A program made the position numbers and the translations under genes. Positions 57,186 to 64,000 of a stretch of 64,000 bases of DNA are shown in pieces; the stretch's first letter is position 1, and every line of letters starts with the position of its first letter. The notes beneath the pieces are model-generated. The model saw only the letters and a list, made by a program, of their open reading frames with translations. It had not been told where the DNA came from and did not search any database. Origin of the DNA: Shewanella zhangzhouensis (lineage in GTDB: Bacteria > Pseudomonadota > Gammaproteobacteria > Enterobacterales > Shewanellaceae); assembly GCF_019457615.1 (NCBI RefSeq), contig NZ_CP080414.1, forward strand, positions 2,850,501 through 2,914,500. Direction: 5' to 3'.

Positions 57186-57923
57186 TCAGAAACCCAGGCT
57201 GGACAGCAGGTCATCGACTTCATCCTGACCAGTCACCACATCCTGACGAAGCTCGGCATTCATGATTGGACCTTCCGCTTCTATGCTGCTGGTACTCTTC
57301 TGGGTAACTTCTGTGGCTGGTTGCTCGCCAAAGACGGTCAACATTGACACCAGGCTATTCTCGACTTCACGAACCAAATCGATAACACGGCGGATCATCT
57401 GTCCGGTCAGATCCTGGAAGTCCTGCGCCATTAAAATCTGATTCAAAAGCTCGCGCAGTCTTTCTGAGTCCATGGCACTGCGATTCATCAGCTGCTGTAC
57501 GTCATGGCACAGGCTTTTGAACTCAGTAATGTCGATATCACGCCGCATGAGCTTATCCCAGGCTGGCATGACGGTTTGAATATGGTTAATGAGGGCGTCA
57601 GCGAGAGGCAAACACTCTTCTACGGCATCCATGGTTTTATTGGCTGCCTGCTCCGTCATATCGATGACGTAGTTCAGTCGCTCTTTGGCGTCAGGAATGT
57701 CGATACTGGCCAGTTCCATCAGGCGACTGTCCAACTGAAAATCAACCAGCGCACTGTGTAATTGGCGGGTCAGCTTACCCACTTCGTCAAACAGCTCTTT
57801 CTGAATGGGGACAGCAAGGTCCCGCAGCAGTAAATCAGCCTTTTCCTGCTCACCTGCACTGAGGAGCGTGACGAGTTCCTGTGCCTGTTCGAGACTAATG
57901 AGCCCTGATGTGTTTGCCTGCAT
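57186..57923 (-). CDS. cheZ: CheY-phosphate phosphatase CheZ
   Basis: 245 aa, mostly helical. The active-site region DFQDLTGQMIRRVIDLV contains the catalytic Asp and Gln, and the C-terminus ends in a CheY-binding peptide (DEVDDLLSSLGF). It dephosphorylates CheY at the pole. 15 bp before cheA, 13 bp after cheY. Confidence 0.96.
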   Translation of the reverse strand: MQANTSGLISLEQAQELVTLLSAGEQEKADLLLRDLAVPIQKELFDEVGKLTRQLHSALVDFQLDSRLMELASIDIPDAKERLNYVIDMTEQAANKTMDAVEECLPLADALINHIQTVMPAWDKLMRRDIDITEFKSLCHDVQQLMNRSAMDSERLRELLNQILMAQDFQDLTGQMIRRVIDLVREVENSLVSMLTVFGEQPATEVTQKSTSSIEAEGPIMNAELRQDVVTGQDEVDDLLSSLGF

Positions 57924-57936
57924 AGCTCATCCTTGC

Positions 57937-58320
57937 TCAACCAAGTCGTTCGAATATCTTGTCCAGCTTCTCTTTCAGTGTCGCAGCAGTAAAAGGCTTA
58001 ACCACATAGCCATTTACGCCAGCCTGAGCGGCGGCAATAATCTGCTCACGCTTGGCTTCAGCGGTCACCATCAGTACCGGAATATGCTTCAGGTTTTCAT
58101 CGGCGCGAATCGCTTTGAGCAAATCGATACCCTGCATGCCCGGCATGTTCCAATCGGTAACCACAAAATCGAAATCACCCTTTTGCAGCATCGGCAAGGC
58201 GGTTGAGCCATCATCTGCTTCCTGGGTGTTATTAAACCCCAAGTCTCGCAACAAGTTCTTGATGATACGTCTCATTGTTGAAAAGTCGTCAACAATGAGA
58301 ATCTTCATATTCTTGTCCAA
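57937..58320 (-). CDS. cheY: Chemotaxis response regulator CheY
   Basis: 127 aa single receiver domain. Asp11/Asp12, phosphoacceptor Asp56 in VVTDWNMPGMQG, the Thr/Ala region MVTAEA and Lys in VVKPF are visible. Binds the flagellar switch when phosphorylated. The start is TTG at 58320, with GGAGG five bases upstream; ATG at 58308 is the alternative. Confidence 0.97.
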   Translation of the reverse strand: MDKNMKILIVDDFSTMRRIIKNLLRDLGFNNTQEADDGSTALPMLQKGDFDFVVTDWNMPGMQGIDLLKAIRADENLKHIPVLMVTAEAKREQIIAAAQAGVNGYVVKPFTAATLKEKLDKIFERLG

Positions 58321-58364
58321 GGTTTCCTCCGGTGAGCTGACACTCTAGCTGCTCAAATAATAAT

Positions 58365-59084
58365 TTATACTTGTGTCCAATGCTTGAGCTTACCTTTGAG
58401 CCTGAGCATCGCCTGACTGTGGATCTGGCATACCCGCGACTCACTCACATCAAGAATGGCGCCTATTTCTTTTAAATTCAGTGCTTCATCGTAATAAAGT
58501 GATAACACCAGCGCGTCCCGCTCGGGTAACTGGCGAATGGCATCTGCCAAAGCCTGCTGGAACTGGTTCTGAGCCAGGTCATCATAAATGTCGTTGGTTT
58601 GTTCCCCGTCGGGAACCAGAACATCGTGTGATACGCCTAAATCTTCTATCCCTATGATTTTACCAACAGAAACATCATTGAGGATATGATGGTATTCCTC
58701 CATCGACATATCAAGTCTTTCGGCAATTTCTGTGTCCCGGGCATCACGTCCGAGCTCTTGTTCCAGTTCGTCTATCACCTGGGCGACTCTGCGCTGATTA
58801 CGATGAACAGAACGTGGAACCCAATCACCTTTACGGATTTCATCCAGCATGGCACCACGAATTCGAATGCCAGCAAAGGTTTCAAACTTGGCGCCTTTGC
58901 CGCCGTCAAATTTGGCCGAAGCCTCGAGCAGGCCAATCATGCCCGCCTGCAGCAAGTCGTCCAACTGTACGGATGCCGGCAATCTGGCCAACATGTGGTG
59001 CGCGATTCTTTTAACCAGCGGTGCGTACTGTTCAACGATGGAGGTTTTACTCTCCATGGAGGTATACGCCGCGGCTTTATTCAC
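58365..59084 (-). CDS. fliA: Flagellar sigma factor FliA (sigma-28)
   Basis: 239 aa. Region 2 (YAPLVKRIAHHMLARLPASVQLDDLLQAGMIGLLEA), region 3 (WVPRSVHRNQRRV) and region 4 with helix-turn-helix (LNLKEIGAILDVSESRVCQIHSQAMLRLKG). It directs late flagellar and chemotaxis genes. The start is GTG at 59084, 8 bp inside flhG. Confidence 0.96.
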   Translation of the reverse strand: MNKAAAYTSMESKTSIVEQYAPLVKRIAHHMLARLPASVQLDDLLQAGMIGLLEASAKFDGGKGAKFETFAGIRIRGAMLDEIRKGDWVPRSVHRNQRRVAQVIDELEQELGRDARDTEIAERLDMSMEEYHHILNDVSVGKIIGIEDLGVSHDVLVPDGEQTNDIYDDLAQNQFQQALADAIRQLPERDALVLSLYYDEALNLKEIGAILDVSESRVCQIHSQAMLRLKGKLKHWTQV

Positions 59085-59958
59085 TCGCTCTGTCCTCTTG
59101 ATAATCGGGACGATGTACCAGCCGCTCTACGAAAAATTCGAGATGGCCACCGGGTTGCTGCGGAATAGGCCAACTCATCACCTTATTCGCCAGCCCATGG
59201 TAGGCAATGGCAGCAGGTGATTTGGGGTAAGCCTCTACAATCAATTTTTGCTTACGTACTGATTTTCGCAAGTTTTCATCGAAGGGAATGGTTGCAACCA
59301 ATTCAAGAGCCACGTCGAGAAAACGGTCAGTCACCTTGCTGAGTTTAGCAAAAAGCTCCATGCCCTCGCGTAGGCTGCGAACCATATTTGCCACAATCTT
59401 GAACCTGAACACACCATGCTCACGGCTGAGGATTTTGATGAGTGCATAGGCATCTGTGATAGACGTAGGCTCGTCACATACCACAACCAACACATCCTGA
59501 GCCGCACGGGAGAAACTGAGCACCATGTCGGAGATACCGGCTGCGGTATCGACAATAAGCACATCGAATTGGGTGCGCATTTCACTGAAGGCCCGGATAA
59601 GACCTGCATGCTGCGCAGCGGTCAGCTCGACCATCGCCTGAGTACCCGACGTAGCGGGTACTATGCCTATGCCCTTGGGACCACGCAGAATGATATCGTC
59701 CAGTTCGGCGTCCCCGGACAACACATGGGAGAGATTTTTTTCGGCACGCAGACCCAACATCACATCGACGTTAGCCAAGCCGAGGTCGGCATCCAGTACC
59801 AATACCCGTTTGCCCTTTTCTGCCAGAGCCACAGCCGTATTGATGGACACGCTGGTCTTGCCTACCCCACCTTTGCCGCCTGTCACGGCAATGACTTTTA
59901 CTTTTTCGTTATATGGCTGATTCATCATACGTAAACCGCTTGCTTGATCACGGGTCAT
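59077..59958 (-). CDS. flhG: Flagellar number regulator FlhG (FleN)
   Basis: About 293 aa MinD-like ATPase. The N-terminal DQASGLR (residues 4-10) is the conserved activator helix that stimulates the FlhF GTPase. Deviant Walker A is GGKGGVGKTS near residue 27, followed by LDADLGLANVDVMLG. It limits flagellar number to one. The frame continues upstream into flhF, but ATG at 59958 starts just before the DQAxxLR helix, 4 bp after the flhF stop. Confidence 0.94.
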   Translation of the reverse strand: MTRDQASGLRMMNQPYNEKVKVIAVTGGKGGVGKTSVSINTAVALAEKGKRVLVLDADLGLANVDVMLGLRAEKNLSHVLSGDAELDDIILRGPKGIGIVPATSGTQAMVELTAAQHAGLIRAFSEMRTQFDVLIVDTAAGISDMVLSFSRAAQDVLVVVCDEPTSITDAYALIKILSREHGVFRFKIVANMVRSLREGMELFAKLSKVTDRFLDVALELVATIPFDENLRKSVRKQKLIVEAYPKSPAAIAYHGLANKVMSWPIPQQPGGHLEFFVERLVHRPDYQEDRASE

Positions 59959-59962
59959 AGCT

Positions 59963-61354
59963 TTACTCGAACGCAAAGGTCGTGCTTTCCGACCACATAT
60001 TGTTGTCGATGCCCTGATACTCAGGTTCATTCAGGGCATCAAGCGCCTGTCTTGCCAACGCCAGGGTGTCTGCGACTTTCATATCTTCAGGAACTCTTTG
60101 TCCATCAGTCACATAACTCAGTGGCAGCCCACTCTGGATAAGTACGCTTAATGCGCCGGCCAGAGAAACAGATTCATCCAGTTTGGTCAATACAGCGCCG
60201 GATAAAGGGATGCGCTGGAAGTGTTTAACCGCATCCTGAAGCACACGACGTTGCGACGTTGCTGACAATACCAGATAACTGCGGATCGGCAAGGCACTGT
60301 TAGCCGTTAAATTGTCTAATTGCTCCACCAGTCGCATATCTCGCTGTCCCATTCCGGCGGTATCTATCAATACTAGCTTGCGATTGCGCAGCTGATAAAG
60401 AATTTGTTGCAACTCATTGAGATCATGAGCTTGCTTAACAGGACATCCCATGATTTTGCCATAAGTTGCCAATTGCTCAAAGGCTCCAATGCGATAATGG
60501 TCGGTGGTGATCAGTGCAACCTGATCGGCGCCGTGATGAGCAGCAAATCGGGCCGCAATTTTGGCAATAGACGTGGTTTTACCAACACCGGTTGGGCCAA
60601 CAAAGGCGACGACGCCACCACGCCTCACAATATCATCACCTTGATTATCAAGCATATTTGCCAAGCTTTGTGGCAAAGCCTTGACCAGTTCAGCCGGGCT
60701 GTAGTGCTGAGACAAGCCCGCCAGCTTAGCCGCCACAGCTGGAGAGAACTCAGCCTCCAGCAGGCGGGTTTCGAGCATGGCGCCCACAGGATCGGTTCGA
60801 TTTTTCTGCTCCATCATCAGGGAAGACACCTGATGGGTCAGCAAATTGCGCAGTGATGCCAACTCTTCTTTCATGGCGTCCAGTTCAATTTGCTGGCGGC
60901 CCGGCGCACGGTTTTTCTCGGCATCCGGCGTAAAAGTGGCCTGGCGGGGAGCATCTTTCATTTTGGGAGCAACCGGCGCTTCCAAACCACGGGCCCAGGC
61001 GGGCATGTCATCGGCTTCAACAGCATGGCCCATTTGCTGGTTCATGCGGCTTTGCTGGCGCTCAAGCAGGGCCTGCAATGAGTCGGCCGGTGCCTCGTTA
61101 ACTTTTTGACGGTTAGTACGCACTGGCGCACGGCCACCCAGGGACACCTTATCGTCGCTTATATCAAAAGGGTTGGGCGCAGCCACCTTGGCCTCAATCG
61201 AAGGCTTGGGTTCGTCATAATCAACCGCAGCCACAATTTCGATACCACCGGTGACTTTTTTATTGGACATGATTACAGCGTCAGCACCGAGGGTTTCTTT
61301 TACCTGAGCCAGAGCGGCACGCATATCTTTTGCAAAAAAACGTTTGATTTTCAA
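59963..61354 (-). CDS. flhF: SRP-type GTPase FlhF, polar flagellum placement
   Basis: 463 aa. N-terminal basic domain (MKIKRFFAKDMRAALAQVKETLGADAVIMS), a middle domain, and a C-terminal NG domain with GTPase loops VGPTGVGKTTSIAK near residue 255, LITTDHYRIGAFEQL and VLIDTAGMGQRD. It marks the pole where the flagellum is built. It lies between flhA and flhG, the usual order in polar flagellates. Confidence 0.96.
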   Translation of the reverse strand: MKIKRFFAKDMRAALAQVKETLGADAVIMSNKKVTGGIEIVAAVDYDEPKPSIEAKVAAPNPFDISDDKVSLGGRAPVRTNRQKVNEAPADSLQALLERQQSRMNQQMGHAVEADDMPAWARGLEAPVAPKMKDAPRQATFTPDAEKNRAPGRQQIELDAMKEELASLRNLLTHQVSSLMMEQKNRTDPVGAMLETRLLEAEFSPAVAAKLAGLSQHYSPAELVKALPQSLANMLDNQGDDIVRRGGVVAFVGPTGVGKTTSIAKIAARFAAHHGADQVALITTDHYRIGAFEQLATYGKIMGCPVKQAHDLNELQQILYQLRNRKLVLIDTAGMGQRDMRLVEQLDNLTANSALPIRSYLVLSATSQRRVLQDAVKHFQRIPLSGAVLTKLDESVSLAGALSVLIQSGLPLSYVTDGQRVPEDMKVADTLALARQALDALNEPEYQGIDNNMWSESTTFAFE

Positions 61355-61366
61355 TTTTCTACCCTC

Positions 61367-63466
61367 TTACTGACCCACGGCTGACACTATTCTAATCTGC
61401 TTTTCATCGGGGATTTCCTGGTAGGAAATGACCCTCAGGTTGGGAATGGTGTACTTCACAAAGCGCGACAGGGTCGAACGCAGCATTCCCGAGGTCAGCA
61501 GTATGGCGGGTTGACCCACCATTTCCTGCCGCTGAGCGGCGTCAGCCAGTGACTGTTGCATCCGCTCGGCCAATCCGGGTTCGATGTTGGGACCATCGCC
61601 ACCGGAAGCCTGCATCGACTGATGCAACATCTGTTCCAACTCTGGTGCCAAAGTTATGACAGGGATTTCCGCCTCAGGCCCGGCTATTTCTTGAACAATC
61701 ATACGTTTAAGAGCGATACGCACCGCCGCTGTGAGTACTTCGGTGTCACCGGACTTGGTACCGTATTCCAGCAGTGTCTGCACTATGGTTCGCAGGTCAC
61801 GCACCGACACCCCTTCGTTGAGCAGGTTCTGCATCACTTTCACCACGGTGCCGAGGGACATCACATCGGGGATAAAGCCGTCCACCAGCTTTGGCGAATG
61901 CTTGGCCAGAATATCCAGCAGTTGCTGCACTTCCTCATAGCCGAGCAGCTTGGAGGCGTTGTTACTGAGGGTCTGACTGATGTGCGTTGCCACCACAGTG
62001 GCTGCATCAACCACGGTATAACCCAGCGTCTGGGCATGTTCACGCAGTTCAGGGGCAATCCAAACCGCTTCGAGTCCGAAGGCTGGGTCGCGGGTCGTTA
62101 CGCCATCGAGCTGCCCAAACACCTGCCCGGGATTAATGGCCAGTTCACAGTCGTGGCGGATTTCAGCCTCACCCACCACTACACCCATCAGCGAGATACG
62201 ATAAGTGCTGGGGGCGAGATCCAGGTTATCCCGGATATGCACTGCGGGCACCAAAAAGCCCAGTTCCTGCGACAGTTTCTTACGCACGCCCTTGATACGG
62301 GACAAAAGCTCGCCGCCCTGCCCCTTATCCACCAGCGGGATCAGGCGGTAGCCCACCTCAAGCCCTATGGTATCCACATGGCGCACATCGTCCCAACCGA
62401 GCTCCTTGGGTGAATTATCCAGCTTCTCAACACTGCCGCTTGCCGCGGCTTCAAGGGCCTGCTGCTTACGCTTCTCGATGCGTTTATGCAGGAAATACGC
62501 GCCAGCGCCAGTGGCCACCGCGAAGGTTAAAAAAGCCAGATGGGGCATGCCGGGTACTATGCCCATGATAAAAAGCACCCCTGCTGCGATGGCCAACGAC
62601 TTGGGATTGTCAAACATCTGACTCATCACCATGCCGCCCATGTCACCTTCTTCGTTCTGACGGGTCACCATCAGCGCCGCGGCAATGGAGAGCAGAAGCC
62701 CCGGGATCTGGGCCACCAGGCCGTCACCTATGGTCAGCAGAGTATAAATTTCTACTGCATCCATAAAGGCCAGATCGTGCTGCACCATACCGATAACAAA
62801 GCCGCCAAGGATGTTAATCACCAGGATCATGATCCCGGCGATTGCATCGCCTTTCACAAACTTGGACGCACCGTCCATGGCGCCGTAAAAGTCGGCTTCC
62901 TTGGTCACTTCGGCGCGGCGGGTACGGGCCTGTTCCTGATTAATAAGGCCAGCGTTAAGGTCAGCATCAATGGCCATCTGTTTACCGGGCATGGCATCCA
63001 GAGTGAAGCGGGCGCTCACCTCGGAAATACGTCCCGCGCCCTTGGTGACCACGGCGAAGTTGATGATGATTAGGATTAAAAACACCACCAGACCAACGGC
63101 ATAGTTACCACCGATCACCACAGAGCCGAAGGCTTCAATCACCTTACCGGCAGCGTCGGCACCATTGTGGCCTTCAAGCAGTACAACACGGGTAGAGGCA
63201 ACGTTCAGCGCCAACCTCAGCAGCGTTGCCACCAGCAGAACTGTCGGGAAAGCAGCAAAATCCAATGGCCTGTTGGTATAAATGGCAACCAGCAGCACCA
63301 CCAGCGCCAGGGCAATGTTGAATGAAAACAGGATATCGAGCAGAAACGCCGGCATTGGCAGCACTATCATTGCCAGGGCCGCAAGCACCAACGCCGGGGT
63401 ACCAAGCCCCTGCAGGTTTGCCGGTTTCATTTTTTTGATTTGACCCAATTGGCCCATGACATCCAT
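61367..63466 (-). CDS. flhA: Flagellar export gate protein FlhA
   Basis: 699 aa. N-terminal half has about eight transmembrane helices and the family signature FVVTKGAGRISEVSARFTLDAMPGKQMAIDADLNAG; the C-terminal cytoplasmic half (from about residue 330) forms the nonameric docking ring. It takes part in proton-driven export of flagellar proteins. A sigma-54-type promoter element is visible about 37 bp upstream. Confidence 0.97.
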   Translation of the reverse strand: MDVMGQLGQIKKMKPANLQGLGTPALVLAALAMIVLPMPAFLLDILFSFNIALALVVLLVAIYTNRPLDFAAFPTVLLVATLLRLALNVASTRVVLLEGHNGADAAGKVIEAFGSVVIGGNYAVGLVVFLILIIINFAVVTKGAGRISEVSARFTLDAMPGKQMAIDADLNAGLINQEQARTRRAEVTKEADFYGAMDGASKFVKGDAIAGIMILVINILGGFVIGMVQHDLAFMDAVEIYTLLTIGDGLVAQIPGLLLSIAAALMVTRQNEEGDMGGMVMSQMFDNPKSLAIAAGVLFIMGIVPGMPHLAFLTFAVATGAGAYFLHKRIEKRKQQALEAAASGSVEKLDNSPKELGWDDVRHVDTIGLEVGYRLIPLVDKGQGGELLSRIKGVRKKLSQELGFLVPAVHIRDNLDLAPSTYRISLMGVVVGEAEIRHDCELAINPGQVFGQLDGVTTRDPAFGLEAVWIAPELREHAQTLGYTVVDAATVVATHISQTLSNNASKLLGYEEVQQLLDILAKHSPKLVDGFIPDVMSLGTVVKVMQNLLNEGVSVRDLRTIVQTLLEYGTKSGDTEVLTAAVRIALKRMIVQEIAGPEAEIPVITLAPELEQMLHQSMQASGGDGPNIEPGLAERMQQSLADAAQRQEMVGQPAILLTSGMLRSTLSRFVKYTIPNLRVISYQEIPDEKQIRIVSAVGQ

Positions 63467-63502
63467 CAGACGCTACCCAAAATTGACACTTTGGGCCTAC
63501 AA

Positions 63503-63518
63503 AGCAAATTCCAAGCCA
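63503..63518 (-). promoter_or_regulatory. Sigma-54 promoter candidate for flhA
   Basis: Minus strand reads TGGCTTGGAATTTGCT, with the invariant GG and GC exactly 10 bases apart as in TGGCAC-N5-TTGCW. The expected start site is about 25 bp before flhA. Polar flagellar export genes are usually sigma-54 and FlrC controlled. Confidence 0.65.
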
Positions 63519-63565
63519 AATTAAGGGGCAACCTGAGACGCAGTAACGGTCAGTGTATTAACCGC

Positions 63566-64000
63566 TCAGTATTTAAACTCGTCGGGGATCGGTTGATTGA
63601 GTGGAATGGGTGTTGGCTTGCGGCCTCGGCCTTTACGGTATTGCCGAAGCTGGAACACATAGGCAAGTACCTGAGCCACTGCGGTAAAGAGACCTTCGGG
63701 AACTTGCTGGTTGAGCTTGGTGGTGTGGTAAATCGCCCGCGCCAGTGGCGGCGCCGACACAATGGCAATGTCGTATTCCCGGGCGATTTCGCGAATTTTA
63801 AAGGCCACGGCATCCACCCCTTTGGCCAGCACAAAGGGCGCTGGCGAACGTTTTACATCGTATTTCAGGGCAACGGCAAAATGCTCGGGGTTAACCACTA
63901 TCACGTCGGCCTTTGGCACTTCGGCCATCATACGACGCATGGCGATTTCCCGCTGCATCTGACGAATGCGGCCTTTCACTTCGGGCTTGCCTTCGGTGTC
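63566..64000 (-). CDS. flhB: Flagellar export switch protein FlhB, C-terminal part (cut by window end)
   Basis: The last 144 residues: a cytoplasmic helical linker (KGRIRQMQREIAMRRMMAEVP) and the C-terminal domain (HFAVALKYDVKRSPAPFVLAKGVDAV). The autocleavage motif reads NPEH, a variant of the more familiar NPTH; Asn and Pro, needed for cleavage, are kept. FlhB switches export from rod/hook proteins to filament proteins. Its transmembrane part lies beyond the window. Confidence 0.95.
   Translation of the reverse strand, partial: DTEGKPEVKGRIRQMQREIAMRRMMAEVPKADVIVVNPEHFAVALKYDVKRSPAPFVLAKGVDAVAFKIREIAREYDIAIVSAPPLARAIYHTTKLNQQVPEGLFTAVAQVLAYVFQLRQYRKGRGRKPTPIPLNQPIPDEFKY

Noticed and set aside
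63860..63910. NPEH instead of NPTH as a broken FlhB autocleavage site
   Set aside because: Asn and Pro, which carry the cleavage chemistry, are intact, and substitution at the third position is probably normal family variation.
1..64000. tRNA, rRNA or known riboswitch
   Set aside because: No cloverleaf-like or rRNA-like segment was noticed by eye in the intergenic regions; a covariance-model scan would be needed to exclude small RNAs.

Overview
The window looks like chromosomal DNA of a Shewanella-type gammaproteobacterium. The evidence is a single polar-flagellum and chemotaxis block with FlhF, FlhG, ParC and ParP, a decaheme OmcA/MtrC-family outer-membrane cytochrome, TyrR next to phhAB, and NapF. 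No rRNA, tRNA, CRISPR array, transposase or integrase was seen.

Layout. 1-14 kb holds core genes: the start of tyrR, phhAB, galU-galE-napF, a bactofilin, a LysR regulator, the decaheme cytochrome, a membrane protein and an ElyC homologue, fructokinase (mak), cysQ, a YcdX-type PHP phosphatase and an NlpE-like lipoprotein. 14-44 kb is one long surface-polysaccharide locus, all on the minus strand. In transcription order it runs rfaH, a 0.9-kb leader with two ops-like RfaH elements, an SLBB/Wza-type exporter, a four-helix-bundle gene, wzz, a WecA-type transferase, a putative sugar-acid/CMP-activation module, wzx, wzy, glycosyltransferases, a complete rmlBADC set, a GT4 transferase, a second galU, glmM, then a second rml set (rmlB, four-helix-bundle gene, rmlA, rmlD, rmlC), ugd and a UDP-sugar epimerase. 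The part from about 23.4 to 37 kb is clearly more AT-rich than its flanks and was probably acquired by transfer. 44-48 kb holds a POT peptide transporter, an RssB-like response regulator and an MlaA homologue. 48-64 kb holds a FliK-like protein with a free-standing FlhB C-terminal domain, then cheW, parP, parC, cheB, cheA, cheZ, cheY, fliA, flhG, flhF, flhA and flhB (cut by the window end), on the minus strand.

The most unusual content is repetitive DNA in and around the polysaccharide locus. There are 7-bp tandem arrays (TTCTAGG, TTCAAGG, TGCAATA, GAATGGT, GAATGCT) and mosaic arrays of roughly 20-25-bp mini-hairpins joined by TTCTAG-type linkers. Both four-helix-bundle genes (the S23/TIGR02436-like family) are bracketed by such repeats. 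One of them sits exactly at the rmlB-rmlA junction, where rmlB has lost its normal C-terminus and rmlA has gained a repeat-encoded N-terminus. The second rml set in the same locus has an intact, overlapping rmlB-rmlA junction and serves as an internal control. I propose a repeat-plus-protein mobile cassette.

How the genes work together. RfaH, loaded at the ops elements, probably lets polymerase read through the long operon and its internal hairpins. The rml, galU, ugd and glmM products supply activated sugars. The lactonase, dehydrogenase and cytidylyltransferase genes suggest a further CMP-activated acidic sugar. Wzx, Wzy, Wzz and the SLBB protein flip, polymerise, size and export the chain. 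All functions are read from sequence motifs by eye; no database search was run.
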